A stretch of 64,000 nt of DNA from Corynebacterium appendicis CIP 107643 (GCF_030408415.1 NZ_CP046976.1:372001-436000), one strand, 5' to 3'; positions 34,828 through 44,466 are shown, numbered from the stretch's first letter. Notes: generated by a model from the letters alone, not told the origin. Program-made: numbers and translations.

Positions 34828-35892
34828 CTAGGCCGTCGGCCGCCAGAACCCTTTGAACGGCATGCCGATATTGGTGGTGCGCACCGGGTTCATCTGCACG
34901 GGGTCACCAGCTTCGACCATCATGCCGTCGCCGGCGTACATGGCGACGTGCCCGGTCCAGACGATGAGATCGCCCGGCTGCAGGTCGTCGTGGCTGACTT
35001 GTTGGCCGATGGCCTGGTTTTCAGCGGTGCGCGGGATTTCGACGCCGGCTTGCCGGTAAGCCCAGGAAGTCAGCCCGGAGCAGTCGAATCCGCCGGGCGC
35101 GCTGCCGCCCCACACGTAGGGCGTGCCCAGCACGCTTTTCGCCGCGGCGACGGCGGCGCGCCCCGCTTCGCTGTCACCGGCGGGCACAGGCTCGTCGGAG
35201 AGATCGGCGGGGGTCACGGAGGGGGCCTCGGCGGCGACCGGCGTCGTCTCCAGAGCCGCAGGCTGCGTGGGAGCGGTGCGCAGCTCTTCCTCGGCGGCCT
35301 GCGCGGACGCCGACGGCACGAGCGGGTCGCGCGCCAACGCATCGGCGACCACGGTGTCCAGGCGCTCGATCAGAGGATTCAGGTCCTCTTCCAATGCATC
35401 GAGGCGCTTATCGACGTCCGCCAGCGCCCCTCCCGCCAACACCGTCAGCTCTAGGACTGCGCCGAATCCGGCTGGTCCCGCGAGCAGACCCGGCAGAAGC
35501 GGGGCGGCGTCAATGAGGAATTGCTTGCCGGTCTGGATGATGTCGGCGGCGGCAGACTCGATGAAGGGGATTGCCTCGGCGATGACGGTTTCGATTTCTC
35601 CGCGGTCGGCGGCGAGGTTTGTCGCGGCGCCGAGGAGACGCGACGGGTCCGCGCCGACGAGATCGGCAAGCGCCTGGGCAGAGGCGAACTCGGGAGTGGA
35701 GCCGACGGTGATCTCCGGCAGGGGAGTAGGTGCGGCCTCCAGGATGGAGCACAGCACCGGCTCGATCAGGGTGGAGCCGGCGGCGGCAAGCAGCGGCATG
35801 AGCCCAAGGCCGGACGCCATCGGGTCAGTCGGTGCGGTGAAGGACGGGGTCGGCGGGGAGGTCGGCGGCGAAAGTGTCAGACTCGCGGTCAT
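34828..35892 (-). CDS. NlpC/P60 (C40) family peptidase without classical signal peptide
   Basis: A 354-residue protein. The C-terminal 120 residues form an NlpC/P60 domain: GTPYVWGGSAPGGFDCSGLTSWAYRQAG with the catalytic Cys, and LIVWTGHVAMYAGDGMMVEA with the His. Such enzymes cut peptidoglycan stem peptides. The N-terminal 230 residues are Ala/Pro-rich and helical with hydrophobic patches, but no N-terminal Sec signal is apparent. The ATG overlaps the stop of a small upstream gene (ATGA), which may explain export by another route. Confidence 0.83.
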   Translation of the reverse strand: MTASLTLSPPTSPPTPSFTAPTDPMASGLGLMPLLAAAGSTLIEPVLCSILEAAPTPLPEITVGSTPEFASAQALADLVGADPSRLLGAATNLAADRGEIETVIAEAIPFIESAAADIIQTGKQFLIDAAPLLPGLLAGPAGFGAVLELTVLAGGALADVDKRLDALEEDLNPLIERLDTVVADALARDPLVPSASAQAAEEELRTAPTQPAALETTPVAAEAPSVTPADLSDEPVPAGDSEAGRAAVAAAKSVLGTPYVWGGSAPGGFDCSGLTSWAYRQAGVEIPRTAENQAIGQQVSHDDLQPGDLIVWTGHVAMYAGDGMMVEAGDPVQMNPVRTTNIGMPFKGFWRPTA

Positions 35893-36173
35893 GGGTGCAG
35901 GGCCTTGAAGGAGTGGGCGGTGGAGACGTCGATAAGCGATGCTTTGTCGCTGAATACCGACATGTTGTCGGCGACGCGGCGTGCTTCATCTGTGAGCAAC
36001 ACAGCTTGGTCGTTTGCGGCAGCCACGGCATTGGTGATCGCGGTGGCGAGGCCGGCGAGCGGGCCGGCGGCCGGCAGCTGCGGCAGGGACGTGGGCGTGA
36101 GCGCGTCGGCGTCGGCGCGCAGAGAATCGAGGTTGGTTTCTGTGGCGGCAGTGTCCAAATTCAAAATGTGCAT
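35889..36173 (-). CDS. small EspC-like (ESX-associated) protein
   Basis: A 94-residue, largely helical acidic protein ([42 protein letters not shown]). Size, helical hairpin pattern and pairing with a larger effector-like gene resemble EspC/WXG100-type type VII secretion proteins, although no WxG motif is present. It is translated with the NlpC/P60 gene (4-bp overlap). It may be a secretion partner; this is inference. Confidence 0.55.
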   Translation of the reverse strand: MHILNLDTAATETNLDSLRADADALTPTSLPQLPAAGPLAGLATAITNAVAAANDQAVLLTDEARRVADNMSVFSDKASLIDVSTAHSFKALHP

Positions 36174-36230
36174 GCCTTATTGGACTGGTTCAAGCGCCGT
36201 TCGGTTCCATCGGGCCGGAAATTTCCGCGA

Positions 36231-36236
36231 TAGCAT
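36231..36236 (+). promoter_or_regulatory. upp -10 hexamer, leaderless
   Basis: TAGCAT lies 8 nt before the upp ATG at 36245. It also rules against the in-frame GTG at 36239, which would be only 2 nt away. Confidence 0.45.
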
Positions 36237-36244
36237 GGGTGCCT

Positions 36245-36880
36245 ATGGAGATCACGATCATCGACCATCCGCTGGCCCAAGCACGTCTGACCCGGCTGCG
36301 CGACGAGCGCACGAATAACTCGGGGTTCCGCGCCGCACTGTCGGATCTGGGGGCGATGCTGGTCTACGAGGCGTCGCGCGACCTCGAAGTGGAGACCTAC
36401 GAGTGCACCACCCCGGTCGGCACGGCGGAAGGGTCGCGGCTGAAGAATCCGCCGATCATCGTGCCGGTGATCCGTGCGGGTCTGGGCCTGGTGGACCCGG
36501 CGCTGTCGATGATCCCGGACGCGCAAGTCGGCTTCATCGGCCTGGCGCGCGACGAGGAGACGCATGAGCCGGTGCCGTACCTGGAGGCGCTGCCGGACGA
36601 CCTGTCGGGCCAGCCGGTGTACCTGGTGGACCCGATGCTGGCCACGGGCGGTTCCCTCGTGCACGCGATTGAGCTGCTCACCGCGCGCGGCGCGGACGAC
36701 ATTACGGTGATCTGCGTTGTCTCGGCGCAGCCGGGTGTGGATCGTCTCGCGGAGATGGGGGTGCCGCTGCGGCTGATCACGGCGGCGGTGGACCCGGCGC
36801 TGAACGAGGACGCGTACATCGTGCCGGGTTTGGGTGATGCGGGCGACCGTCTCTACGGACCTCGTAATATTCACCTCTAG
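36245..36880 (+). CDS. upp: uracil phosphoribosyltransferase
   Basis: A 211-residue salvage enzyme making UMP from uracil and PRPP, at the normal length for the family. Landmarks are [42 protein letters not shown], the PRPP loop [18 protein letters not shown] and the uracil-binding C-terminal [16 protein letters not shown]. It is divergent from the EspC-like/NlpC pair. Confidence 0.96.
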   Translation: MEITIIDHPLAQARLTRLRDERTNNSGFRAALSDLGAMLVYEASRDLEVETYECTTPVGTAEGSRLKNPPIIVPVIRAGLGLVDPALSMIPDAQVGFIGLARDEETHEPVPYLEALPDDLSGQPVYLVDPMLATGGSLVHAIELLTARGADDITVICVVSAQPGVDRLAEMGVPLRLITAAVDPALNEDAYIVPGLGDAGDRLYGPRNIHL

Positions 36881-36962
36881 TCGTCTTGTGTGGCGCGACT
36901 CACACATTTCAATTACCTTCCAAAGCTAAGTGAAAGCTTGAAAACTTAAGGGGGGCTTAGAG

Positions 36963-37394
36963 TTGGATGAAGTTTTGCCGTCGCGCAATTGGGTGAGTTT
37001 CGGGTACAGCCTGTCAGCGCGTCTACGTCTGTTGCGGAATATGAGGGGGATCAGCCAGATGCGTCTGGCTGAATTAGCCGGGCTGTCGCGCAGCCTGGTG
37101 TCGAATTTGGAGCGCAACAGCTCCGGCGCGACGCGGTCGTCAGATCCGACGATGAGCACCATTTACCGCCTGGCCTACGCACTGCGCGTGCCGCCTGCGG
37201 TACTGCTGCCGGCCGTGGGGGAAGAGGTCGGCGAGCTGTGCTGGGAGGCGCTCGAACGCGTGGTGGAAAAGGCGAAAGATCTTGACACTGAAGAAGGGGA
37301 GCGAGAAGTGCGGCGCGAGTGGAGTCAACTGAGCACCACCGTCGCCTGGCCGGCCCGTCCGGAGGACACGAAGCCGTTCGCGTCGAAGAAGTGA
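36963..37394 (+). CDS. XRE-family transcriptional regulator
   Basis: A 143-residue regulator. The helix-turn-helix is LRLLRNMRGISQMRLAELAGLSRSLVSNLERN (about residues 21-52), continuing into SDPTMSTIYRLAYALRVPPAVLLPAV. The C-terminal 60 residues are charged and may serve dimerisation or sensing. A TTG start at 36963 is chosen because AAGGGGGG lies 7 nt upstream. The target is unknown; the amidohydrolase gene downstream is one candidate. Confidence 0.8.
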   Translation: MDEVLPSRNWVSFGYSLSARLRLLRNMRGISQMRLAELAGLSRSLVSNLERNSSGATRSSDPTMSTIYRLAYALRVPPAVLLPAVGEEVGELCWEALERVVEKAKDLDTEEGEREVRREWSQLSTTVAWPARPEDTKPFASKK

Positions 37395-37462
37395 GCGCAT
37401 CCGCCGAAGCGTGTCGGCGGAGTGGACTTCTGCAAAAACCCGGCGATTATTCGCCCCGACTG

Positions 37463-37490
37463 TCTGTACAGCTTGGTCTAGTTGTACACT
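37463..37490 (+). promoter_or_regulatory. promoter region with paired TGTACA sites
   Basis: Two palindromic TGTACA hexamers (37465-37470 and 37483-37488) are 18 bp apart. The second overlaps a -10-like TACACT (37485-37490). They could be an operator for the adjacent XRE regulator, upstream of the M20 amidohydrolase. Confidence 0.3.
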
Positions 37491-37585
37491 TCCACGCAGA
37501 GCAGAACTGAATGCGCGCGGACGGCTCGCGGACACTAGTCGGGGCCGGCGCGCAGACGTTGTCAAGGCGAAGGGGAGTGTGCAGG

Positions 37586-38770
37586 GTGTCAATAGCGGCT
37601 CAGATCGACGCATGGTTGGTGGCGCACCGTGACCAGGTCGTGGAGTGGCGCCGCCATCTGCACTCCCATCCGGAGCTGTCCCACGCCGAGATTGAGACGA
37701 CGCAGTTCATCGCCGGCATCCTCACCGATCACGGTCTTGAGCCGCAGCTCTTCCCCGAAACCGGCCTCTACGTCGACATCGGCCCCGAAAGCAGCGATCG
37801 CCTGGGTTTCCGCGCGGACATCGACGCGCTGCGCGTCGAAGAGGTCTCGGGCCTGTCGTTCGCGTCGCGCACCCCGGGCATGTCGCACTCGTGCGGCCAC
37901 GACGTCCACACCACGATCTGTCTGGCGCTCGCGTGCGCCTTGTCGGAGATCGACTTGCCGTTCGGTATCCGCATCATCTTCCAGCCCGCGGAGGAAGTCA
38001 TGGACGGTGGCGCGCGCGATGTCATCGAGTGGGGTGGATTGAAGGGTGTGTCCAGCATCTACGCCGTCCACGTGGAGCCGAAGCTGCGCGTCGGCCAGGT
38101 GGGCGTGCGCACGGGCGCGATCACGTCCGCCGCCGATGTTTTGCGCATCGACGTCACCGGCCCCGGCGGCCACACCTCCCGCCCCCATTTGACCGCCGAT
38201 GTGGTCTACACCCTGGGCAGTCTGGTCACCCAGCTGCCGGGCCTGCTCTCGCGCCGGGTGGACCCGCGCACCGGCACCGTCCTCGTCTTCGGCCAGATCG
38301 AGGCGGGCTTCGCCGCAAACGCTGTGCCGAAAACAGGCCGCGTCTCCGGCACGATCCGCACCCAGGACATCGGCACGTGGCGCTCACTGGAGCCGCTCAT
38401 GCGCGAGCTTATCGACGACGTTGTCGCCCCCACCGGCTGCAATTACGAACTGTCCTACACCCGGGGCGTTCCGCCAGTGATGAACGACGACGTGGCCACC
38501 GCGGCACTGGCCGGAGCGGCGCAGAACGTCGACCCGCATGCGGTGGTGCAGGCCCCGCAGTCCAGCGGCGGCGAGGATTTCTCCTGGTACCTCGAGCACG
38601 TGCCGGGCTCCATGGCGCGACTGGGCTGCTGGCAGGGGGCTGGCCCGAAATACGATCTGCACCGCGGCGACATCATTGTCGACGAGCGCTGCATCGACGT
38701 CGGTGTGCGCCTCTTCGGATCGCTGGTCGAACGCTATGAAGGCGGTCTTATCGACCCCGCTTCCCTGTAA
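37586..38770 (+). CDS. M20-family amidohydrolase
   Basis: A 394-residue metal-dependent amidohydrolase of the hippurate hydrolase/AbgB/IAA-amino-acid hydrolase group. Metal-binding residues lie in MSHSCGHDVHTTICLAL, FQPAEEVMDGGARDVIE and QSSGGEDFSWYLEHVPG. The dimerisation domain carries TGPGGHTSRPHLTADVV. The substrate cannot be told. GTG 37586 is chosen because AGGGGAG lies 8 nt upstream; the open frame extends to 37511. Confidence 0.88.
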   Translation: MSIAAQIDAWLVAHRDQVVEWRRHLHSHPELSHAEIETTQFIAGILTDHGLEPQLFPETGLYVDIGPESSDRLGFRADIDALRVEEVSGLSFASRTPGMSHSCGHDVHTTICLALACALSEIDLPFGIRIIFQPAEEVMDGGARDVIEWGGLKGVSSIYAVHVEPKLRVGQVGVRTGAITSAADVLRIDVTGPGGHTSRPHLTADVVYTLGSLVTQLPGLLSRRVDPRTGTVLVFGQIEAGFAANAVPKTGRVSGTIRTQDIGTWRSLEPLMRELIDDVVAPTGCNYELSYTRGVPPVMNDDVATAALAGAAQNVDPHAVVQAPQSSGGEDFSWYLEHVPGSMARLGCWQGAGPKYDLHRGDIIVDERCIDVGVRLFGSLVERYEGGLIDPASL

Positions 38771-38868
38771 GCCCCGCCCAACCCCTGGCCCGGTCGGCGG
38801 CATGCGCAGCTGACAGCTACAGTGGACTCCCGGAAACTGTGCAGACGCGAAGCGCAAAGGAGACATGC

Positions 38869-40275
38869 GTGTCCAAAAAGATCGTGATCATCGGCGGCGG
38901 CCCGGGCGGCTACGAAGCAGCGCTCGTTGGTAGTTCGTACGGCGCGGACATCACGTTGGTCGAGGATCTCGGTGTCGGCGGTTCCGGCATTCTGCGCGAC
39001 GTGGTCCCGTCGAAGGGCTTCATCGCGGGCACGAACATCAAGACCGACCTCCGCCGCGCCGACGCCATGGGTCTCAAGCACGGCCTGGGCGACGTGAACC
39101 TGTCGGTCCCAGCGCTCAACAACCGCGTGGTCGCCCTCGCCTCCGAGCAGTCGCGCGATATCCGCAACCAGGTCCAGCGCGCCGGCGTGCACCTGATCAA
39201 CGGCCGCGGCCGCTTCGCCGAGAAGCAGGAAGGCCACACCACCCACCGCGTCGAGGTAGCGCTTAACGACGGCACCGAGGAGACGATCGACTGCGACATG
39301 GTCCTGATCTCCACCGGCGCCTCCCCGCGCGTGCTGCCGAAGGCGAAGCCGGACGGCCGCCGCATCCTGAACTGGCAGCAGATGTACGACCTGATCGAGA
39401 TGCCGGAGCACCTCGTCGTGGTCGGTTCCGGTGTGACCGGTGCCGAGTTCGTCTCTGCCTACGCCGAGTTGGGCGTGAAAGTGACCATGGTCGGCTCCTC
39501 CGACCGCATCCTGCCGCATGACGACGCGGACGCCGCAGACGTGCTGGAGCAGGTCCTGTCCAACCGTGACGTGACCCTGGTGAAGGATGCCCGCGTGGAT
39601 AGCGTGGAGAACACCGGCGAGGGCGTCATCGTCCGCACCAACGACGGCCGCGAGATCACTGGCTCCCACTGCCTTATGTCCATCGGTTCCATCCCGAACA
39701 CGAAGGATTTGCGGCTCGAGTCACAGGGTGTCGATGTCACCCCGTCCGGCCACATTCACGTCGACCGCGTCTCCCGCACCAATGTCGCCGGCATCTACGC
39801 CGCCGGCGACTGCTCCGATCTCATGCCGCTTGCGTCCGTCGCTGCGATGCAGGGCCGCATCGCCATGTATCACGCGCTGGGTGAGGGAGTGGAGCCGCTG
39901 CGCATCCGCACCGTCGGCAACGCCGTGTTCACCCGCCCGGAGATAGCTGCGGTGGGCATTACGGAGCAGCAGATCCACAGCGGCGAGTACTCCGCCGACA
40001 TCATCAAGCTCGATCTGGCCACCAACCCGCGCGCGAAAATGCGCTCGCTGAAGACCGGTTTCGTGAAGATCTTCGCCCGCAAGGGTTCCGGCCAGGTGCT
40101 CGGCGGCGTGATCGTCGCCCCGACCGCTTCTGAGCTGATTCTGTCGCTCACCATCGCCGTGACCAACCACCTCACTGTCGAGCAGCTGGCCAATTCCATG
40201 GCGGTCTACCCGTCCCTGTCGGGCTCCATCACCGAGGCCGCCCGCCGCTTGGTGCACAAGACAGACCTGAACTAA
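38869..40275 (+). CDS. lpdA: LpdA-type flavoprotein disulfide reductase-like quinone reductase
   Basis: A 468-residue FAD/NAD(P)H protein of the disulfide reductase family. The FAD site is IVIIGGGPGGYEAAL, the NAD(P) site VVVGSGVTGAEFVSAYAELG and the second FAD contact GIYAAGDCSDLMPLA. The redox-active CxxxxC is replaced by GGSGILRDVVPSKGF, as in mycobacterial LpdA, which reduces quinones rather than disulfides. GTG 38869 follows AAAGGAGA by 6 nt. pyc lies downstream as in related genomes. Confidence 0.9.
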   Translation: MSKKIVIIGGGPGGYEAALVGSSYGADITLVEDLGVGGSGILRDVVPSKGFIAGTNIKTDLRRADAMGLKHGLGDVNLSVPALNNRVVALASEQSRDIRNQVQRAGVHLINGRGRFAEKQEGHTTHRVEVALNDGTEETIDCDMVLISTGASPRVLPKAKPDGRRILNWQQMYDLIEMPEHLVVVGSGVTGAEFVSAYAELGVKVTMVGSSDRILPHDDADAADVLEQVLSNRDVTLVKDARVDSVENTGEGVIVRTNDGREITGSHCLMSIGSIPNTKDLRLESQGVDVTPSGHIHVDRVSRTNVAGIYAAGDCSDLMPLASVAAMQGRIAMYHALGEGVEPLRIRTVGNAVFTRPEIAAVGITEQQIHSGEYSADIIKLDLATNPRAKMRSLKTGFVKIFARKGSGQVLGGVIVAPTASELILSLTIAVTNHLTVEQLANSMAVYPSLSGSITEAARRLVHKTDLN

Positions 40276-40301
40276 GCGCCTGAAACACCAGGCCGAGGGG
40301 A

Positions 40302-40364
40302 AATATAAGAAATATAAGCCGGCGACGACATATAAAGAGTATAAAGAATATAAGCCGTATAAAG
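40302..40364 (+). repeat. array of six TATAAG/TATAAAG motifs
   Basis: TATAAG or TATAAAG occurs at 40304, 40313, 40331, 40340, 40349 and 40358; each gap to the next is 9 bp except one of 18 bp. This is the most AT-rich patch of its size noticed in the window. It lies between lpdA and the ATPase gene. Confidence 0.8.
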
Positions 40365-40411
40365 GCTGACGCCGAAATCACTCTTCCGCTCCCTCGACCA
40401 GGAGGTTCGCC

Positions 40412-41551
40412 GTGGGTGCATCGCCGCGCAACCCGTTCATTCCCACCTTCGGTGTCTCGCCCAGCGTATTTGCGGGACGAAATTCTGTTGTCGAGTCGTT
40501 CGGGCGCGGGCTGGAAGGTGGTGTTGGTGATCCGCGCCGCGCATTGCTTCTGTCGGGTCCGCGCGGCATCGGCAAGACCGTCACCCTGAACGAGCTGGAG
40601 GACGAAGCGAAGCGCCGCGGCTGGGTGGTGCTCCGCGCGCAGCCGCACAACCTCGTTCAGCTCTTGGTGGACACTGCGATACCGCATGCGCTGTCGGCGT
40701 TGAGCCAGCAGCCGGAGGGGCGCCGCAGGATCACTGGCGTGAATATCGCGGGCATCGGGGGAGTGCGCAGCGAAATCGATGATGGGCACGATCCCGCACC
40801 GTCGCTCATCACGGGCCTGAATTCGCTTGCCGACGAAGCCGGCGCCGAATCCGGCATCCTGATTACCGTCGACGAGGTGCAAAGCGCGCCGTCGGACCAA
40901 CTCTGGGAGCTCACCGCCGCGGTGCAGGACCTGATGCGGGACAACCGCAACATCGCCTTTGCGGCCGCTGGCCTGCCGGAGGGGATCGCCACCTTATTGC
41001 AGCACCCGGGCACGACATTTCTGCGCCGCGCGCAGCACTCTAACCTGGGGCCGATGTCTCCGGAGCAGACCGCGGAGGTGCTGTCCCAGACCGCGGAGGC
41101 GGGCGGCGCCCTATTCGACAATGAAGCATTGCGCCAGGCGGTGGGAATGAGCCGAGGATATCCGTTCCTGATCCAGCTCATCGGCTTCCATCTTTTCGAA
41201 CGCGCCGGTAACGGCGGGACGATCGCGGCCGGGGATGTGGAGGCGGTGCGCGACGATGTCCTGGGCACTCTCGGCCAGCTAGTTCACGCACCCGCGCTGA
41301 GCGGTGTTCCACCGAAGCAGGAAGAATTTCTCGTCGCGATGGCGAACGTCCAAGAAGATCTGGCGGCAGTGCCGACGGCGGCGATCGCGCGCGAGCTCGG
41401 GGCCGCGCCGCAGTCGCTGACCATGGCCCGGCAAGCGCTCTTGAGGCGCGAACTGGTCTACAGCCCGAAGCACGGCTACCTGAACTTCACTATCCCGCAC
41501 ATGGGCCACCACCTGCTGGGGCGGGGCCTGCGCGACAGCGGCTGGGACTAG
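40412..41551 (+). CDS. P-loop ATPase (AAA/STAND-like, Orc1/Cdc6-type)
   Basis: A 379-residue ATPase. Residues 10-50 (NPFIPTFGVSPSVFAGRNSVVESF) lead to Walker A LLLSGPRGIGKTVTLNEL. The Walker B region is GILITVDEVQSAP, followed by a sensor-like FAAAGLPEGI and a winged-helix-like C-terminus (AAIARELGAAPQSLTMARQALLRRELVY). No second effector domain is fused. GTG 40412 follows AGGAGG by 7 nt. Function is unknown. Confidence 0.8.
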   Translation: MGASPRNPFIPTFGVSPSVFAGRNSVVESFGRGLEGGVGDPRRALLLSGPRGIGKTVTLNELEDEAKRRGWVVLRAQPHNLVQLLVDTAIPHALSALSQQPEGRRRITGVNIAGIGGVRSEIDDGHDPAPSLITGLNSLADEAGAESGILITVDEVQSAPSDQLWELTAAVQDLMRDNRNIAFAAAGLPEGIATLLQHPGTTFLRRAQHSNLGPMSPEQTAEVLSQTAEAGGALFDNEALRQAVGMSRGYPFLIQLIGFHLFERAGNGGTIAAGDVEAVRDDVLGTLGQLVHAPALSGVPPKQEEFLVAMANVQEDLAAVPTAAIARELGAAPQSLTMARQALLRRELVYSPKHGYLNFTIPHMGHHLLGRGLRDSGWD

Positions 41552-41624
41552 GCGTTGCCGGACAGAAAGTGGCGGAAGGCGGCCCGCGCGCCTCATTGTT
41601 TCGGCATACTAATTAATGGCGCGG

Positions 41625-41638
41625 AACACAACGGTGTT
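41625..41638 (+). promoter_or_regulatory. inverted repeat upstream of prpD
   Basis: AACAC and GTGTT flank 4 nt (AACACAACGGTGTT), 47 bp before the prpD start. It could be a regulator site for propionate control; only the symmetry supports this. Confidence 0.25.
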
Positions 41639-41685
41639 GCGCAGTGACATGAATCGCGGCGATATTCCCAGGAGGTTTGCTGTCC

Positions 41686-43197
41686 ATGATCGAGCACGAG
41701 GTGCGCACACGCAGATCGGCGGAGGAGTTTCCGTACGAGGAACACCTCGCCTACAAGGTGGCCCAGGTGGCGGCGGATCCGGTGGCGGTCCCGGAAGAGG
41801 CCGCAGAGATGATCATTAATCGGATCATCGACAACGCCGCCGTCGCAGTGGCTTCGGTGGTGCGCCGGCCGGTGACGTCGGCGAGGGCGATGGCGCAGGC
41901 ACATCCCGTCGATAAGCATGGCGCTTCTGTTTTCGGTGTGGACGGACGCTTCTCCGCCGAGTGGGCGGCGCTGGCTAACGGCACGGCGGTGCGCGAGCTG
42001 GATTACCATGACACGTTCCTGGCCGCGGAGTACTCGCACCCGGGCGACAATAATCCGCCGCTGCTGGCGGTCGCGCAGCACAAGGGGCTGGACGGCAAGG
42101 CGCTGATCCGCGGCATCGCCACCGGGTACGAGATCCAGGTGAACCTGGTCAAAGGTATCTCCCTCCACGAATTCAAGATCGACCACGTGGCGCACCTGGG
42201 GCCGAGCGTGGCGGCGGGCATCGGCACCATGCTGGAGCTGGACGTCGACACGATCTACCAGTCGGTCGGCCAGGCGCTGCACACGACGACGGCGACGCGC
42301 CAGTCGCGCAAGGGGCTGATCTCCTCATGGAAGGCGTACGCCCCGGCCTTCGCCGGAAAGATGGCCATTGAGGCCGTGGACCGCTGCATGCGCGGCGAGG
42401 GTGCGCCGGCCCCGATCTGGGAGGGCGAGGACGGTGTCATCGCGTGGATGCTGCACAGCCCGGACCGCACCTACACCGTCCCACTGCCTGCGCCGGGGGA
42501 GGAGAAGCGCGCGATCTTGGACACCTACACCAAAGAGCACTCCGCCGAGTACCAGTCGCAGGCGCCGATCGACCTGGCGCGGCGGATGAAGCAGACTATC
42601 GCCGACGCCGGGCGGATGACGTCGGAGATCGAGTCAATCGTCCTGCACACCTCGCACCACACGCACTACGTCATCGGCACCGGCGCGAACGACCCGCAGA
42701 AAATGGACCCGGCCGCTTCGCGCGAGACGCTCGACCACTCGATCATGTACATCTTCGCCGTCGCGCTCGAGGACGGCACCTGGCACTACCGCGACTCCTA
42801 CTCGCCGGAGCGCGCCGGACGCCCGGAGACGGTCGAGCTGTGGCACAAGATCTCCACCACGGAGGACCCCGAGTGGACGCGCCGCTACCACTCGACGGAC
42901 CCGAACGAGAAGGCCTTCGGCGCTAGGGCAGTGATCACGTTCAGCGACGGGGCAGTGATCGAAGACGAGCTGGCAGTGGCAGACGCGCACCCGCTCGGCG
43001 CACGGCCGTTCGAGCGCGCCGACTACATCGCGAAATTCCGCGCGCTTGCCGACGGGCTGGTCACCCCGGAAGAGCAGGACCGTTTCATCGTGGCGGCGGA
43101 GAACCTGGAAAACCTCACCGATCTGAACGAGCTCAACGTCCGCTTGACCGACGAGGCGCTGGCTACCGCGCCGTCGACGCCGGAGGGCATTTTCTAG
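41686..43197 (+). CDS. prpD: 2-methylcitrate dehydratase
   Basis: A 503-residue MmgE/PrpD-family enzyme that dehydrates 2-methylcitrate to 2-methyl-cis-aconitate in propionate degradation. Conserved segments are [84 protein letters not shown] and [24 protein letters not shown] 41686 was chosen over the TTG at 41677, since AGGAGG lies 10 nt before the ATG. The usual next gene prpB is missing. Confidence 0.93.
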   Translation: MIEHEVRTRRSAEEFPYEEHLAYKVAQVAADPVAVPEEAAEMIINRIIDNAAVAVASVVRRPVTSARAMAQAHPVDKHGASVFGVDGRFSAEWAALANGTAVRELDYHDTFLAAEYSHPGDNNPPLLAVAQHKGLDGKALIRGIATGYEIQVNLVKGISLHEFKIDHVAHLGPSVAAGIGTMLELDVDTIYQSVGQALHTTTATRQSRKGLISSWKAYAPAFAGKMAIEAVDRCMRGEGAPAPIWEGEDGVIAWMLHSPDRTYTVPLPAPGEEKRAILDTYTKEHSAEYQSQAPIDLARRMKQTIADAGRMTSEIESIVLHTSHHTHYVIGTGANDPQKMDPAASRETLDHSIMYIFAVALEDGTWHYRDSYSPERAGRPETVELWHKISTTEDPEWTRRYHSTDPNEKAFGARAVITFSDGAVIEDELAVADAHPLGARPFERADYIAKFRALADGLVTPEEQDRFIVAAENLENLTDLNELNVRLTDEALATAPSTPEGIF

Positions 43198-43208
43198 AAC
43201 CTGTCCCA

Positions 43209-43237
43209 GGGCCTGGCTTCATCCAGGCCCACTTTTT
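43209..43237 (+). terminator. intrinsic terminator between prpD and prpC
   Basis: GGGCCTGG (43209-43216) and CCAGGCCC (43223-43230) form a perfect 8-bp stem with a 6-nt loop, followed by ACTTTTT. It lies 11 bp after the prpD stop and 34 bp before prpC. Confidence 0.8.
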
Positions 43238-43271
43238 CACCCAAAAATTAGTTTTGTTGAGGAGAGAAACT

Positions 43272-44432
43272 ATGTCGGAGCAACCAGAAATCCGGAAGGG
43301 CCTCAACGGCGTCGTCGCCGATTACACCGAGGTGTCCAAGGTCAATCCCGAGACGAACTCGCTGCTATACCGCGGCTACCCGGTGCACGAGCTGGCCAAC
43401 AACGTCAGCTTTGAAGAAGTGGCCATGCTCTTGTGGAACGGGGAGCTGCCCAACGAGGAAGAATTGCAGGAATTCTACGATGCGGCGCGCAGCCGCCGCG
43501 TGCTCGACGAGGAGCTCATCGGCGTCATTGAGGCGATGCCGAAAGACTGCCACCCGATGGACGTCCTGCGCACGGCAGTGTCGTTTCTGGGCACCCGCGA
43601 CCCGGAGAAATTCACCCCGGATTCCGACCACATCCGCGATATCGCGCTGACTCTACTGGCTAAGCTGCCCACTATTGTCGCGCTGGATATCCGCCGCCGG
43701 CGTGGGGAGGGCTACATCGAGCCGGACACGTCCAAGGGCTACGCGGAGAATTTTCTCTGGATGGTCTTCGGCGACGGGGAAGGATCGCCCGCGACGATCG
43801 CGTCGGATATCGAGGCTTTCGAGAAGTCGATGATCCTGTACGCCGAGCACTCCTTCAACGCGTCCACATTCACCGCGCGCGTGATCACCTCCACGCAGTC
43901 CGACACCTGGTCGGCGGTAACCGGCGCGATCGGCGCGCTGAAGGGGCCGCTGCACGGCGGCGCCAACGAGTTCGTCATGCACAACATGGTTGCCATCGGC
44001 GATCCAGCGAAGACTGAAGAGTGGACCCTGAACAAGCTGAAGAATAAGGAGCTGGTCATGGGGTTCGGCCACCGTGTGTACAAGAAGGGCGATTCGCGCG
44101 TGCCCACGATGGAGGAGGCCTTCAAAAAGCTCGCCTCCGAGCATCCGGAAAAAGACGGGGCGAAGTGGGTGGAGATGTACGACATTATGGCGAAAACGAT
44201 GTACGAGAACACGTCCATCAACATCATGCCGAACCTGGATTTCCCCGCGGGCCCGGCGTATTACATTCTCGGTTTCGACATCGAGTTCTTCACCCCGCTG
44301 TTCGTCATGGCGCGAATCACCGGTTGGACCGCGCACATCATCGAGCAGTTCGAGAACAACACCATCATCCGCCCGCTGGCCGCATACAGCGGGCCGGCCG
44401 AGCGGCACGTCCCCGGTGCGCCGGAAACGTAG
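43272..44432 (+). CDS. prpC: 2-methylcitrate synthase
   Basis: A 386-residue citrate-synthase-fold enzyme condensing propionyl-CoA with oxaloacetate. Active-site segments are KGPLHGGANEFVM (His), VMGFGHRVYKKGDSR (His) and DIEFFTPLFVMARITGWTAHI (Asp region). The N-terminus IRKGLNGVVADYTEVSKVNPETNSLLYRGYPVHEL is typical of methylcitrate synthases of this genus. ATG 43272 follows GAGGAGAG. The terminator upstream suggests separate or attenuated expression from prpD. Confidence 0.93.
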   Translation: MSEQPEIRKGLNGVVADYTEVSKVNPETNSLLYRGYPVHELANNVSFEEVAMLLWNGELPNEEELQEFYDAARSRRVLDEELIGVIEAMPKDCHPMDVLRTAVSFLGTRDPEKFTPDSDHIRDIALTLLAKLPTIVALDIRRRRGEGYIEPDTSKGYAENFLWMVFGDGEGSPATIASDIEAFEKSMILYAEHSFNASTFTARVITSTQSDTWSAVTGAIGALKGPLHGGANEFVMHNMVAIGDPAKTEEWTLNKLKNKELVMGFGHRVYKKGDSRVPTMEEAFKKLASEHPEKDGAKWVEMYDIMAKTMYENTSINIMPNLDFPAGPAYYILGFDIEFFTPLFVMARITGWTAHIIEQFENNTIIRPLAAYSGPAERHVPGAPET

Positions 44433-44466
44433 GGGAGGTCACAGGGCCGCCGCCATGCCCAGCCTT

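Noticed and set aside
40285..40300. Small hairpin CCTG-aaacac-CAGG after lpdA as a terminator
   Set aside because: The stem is only 4-5 bp and there is no T-run.
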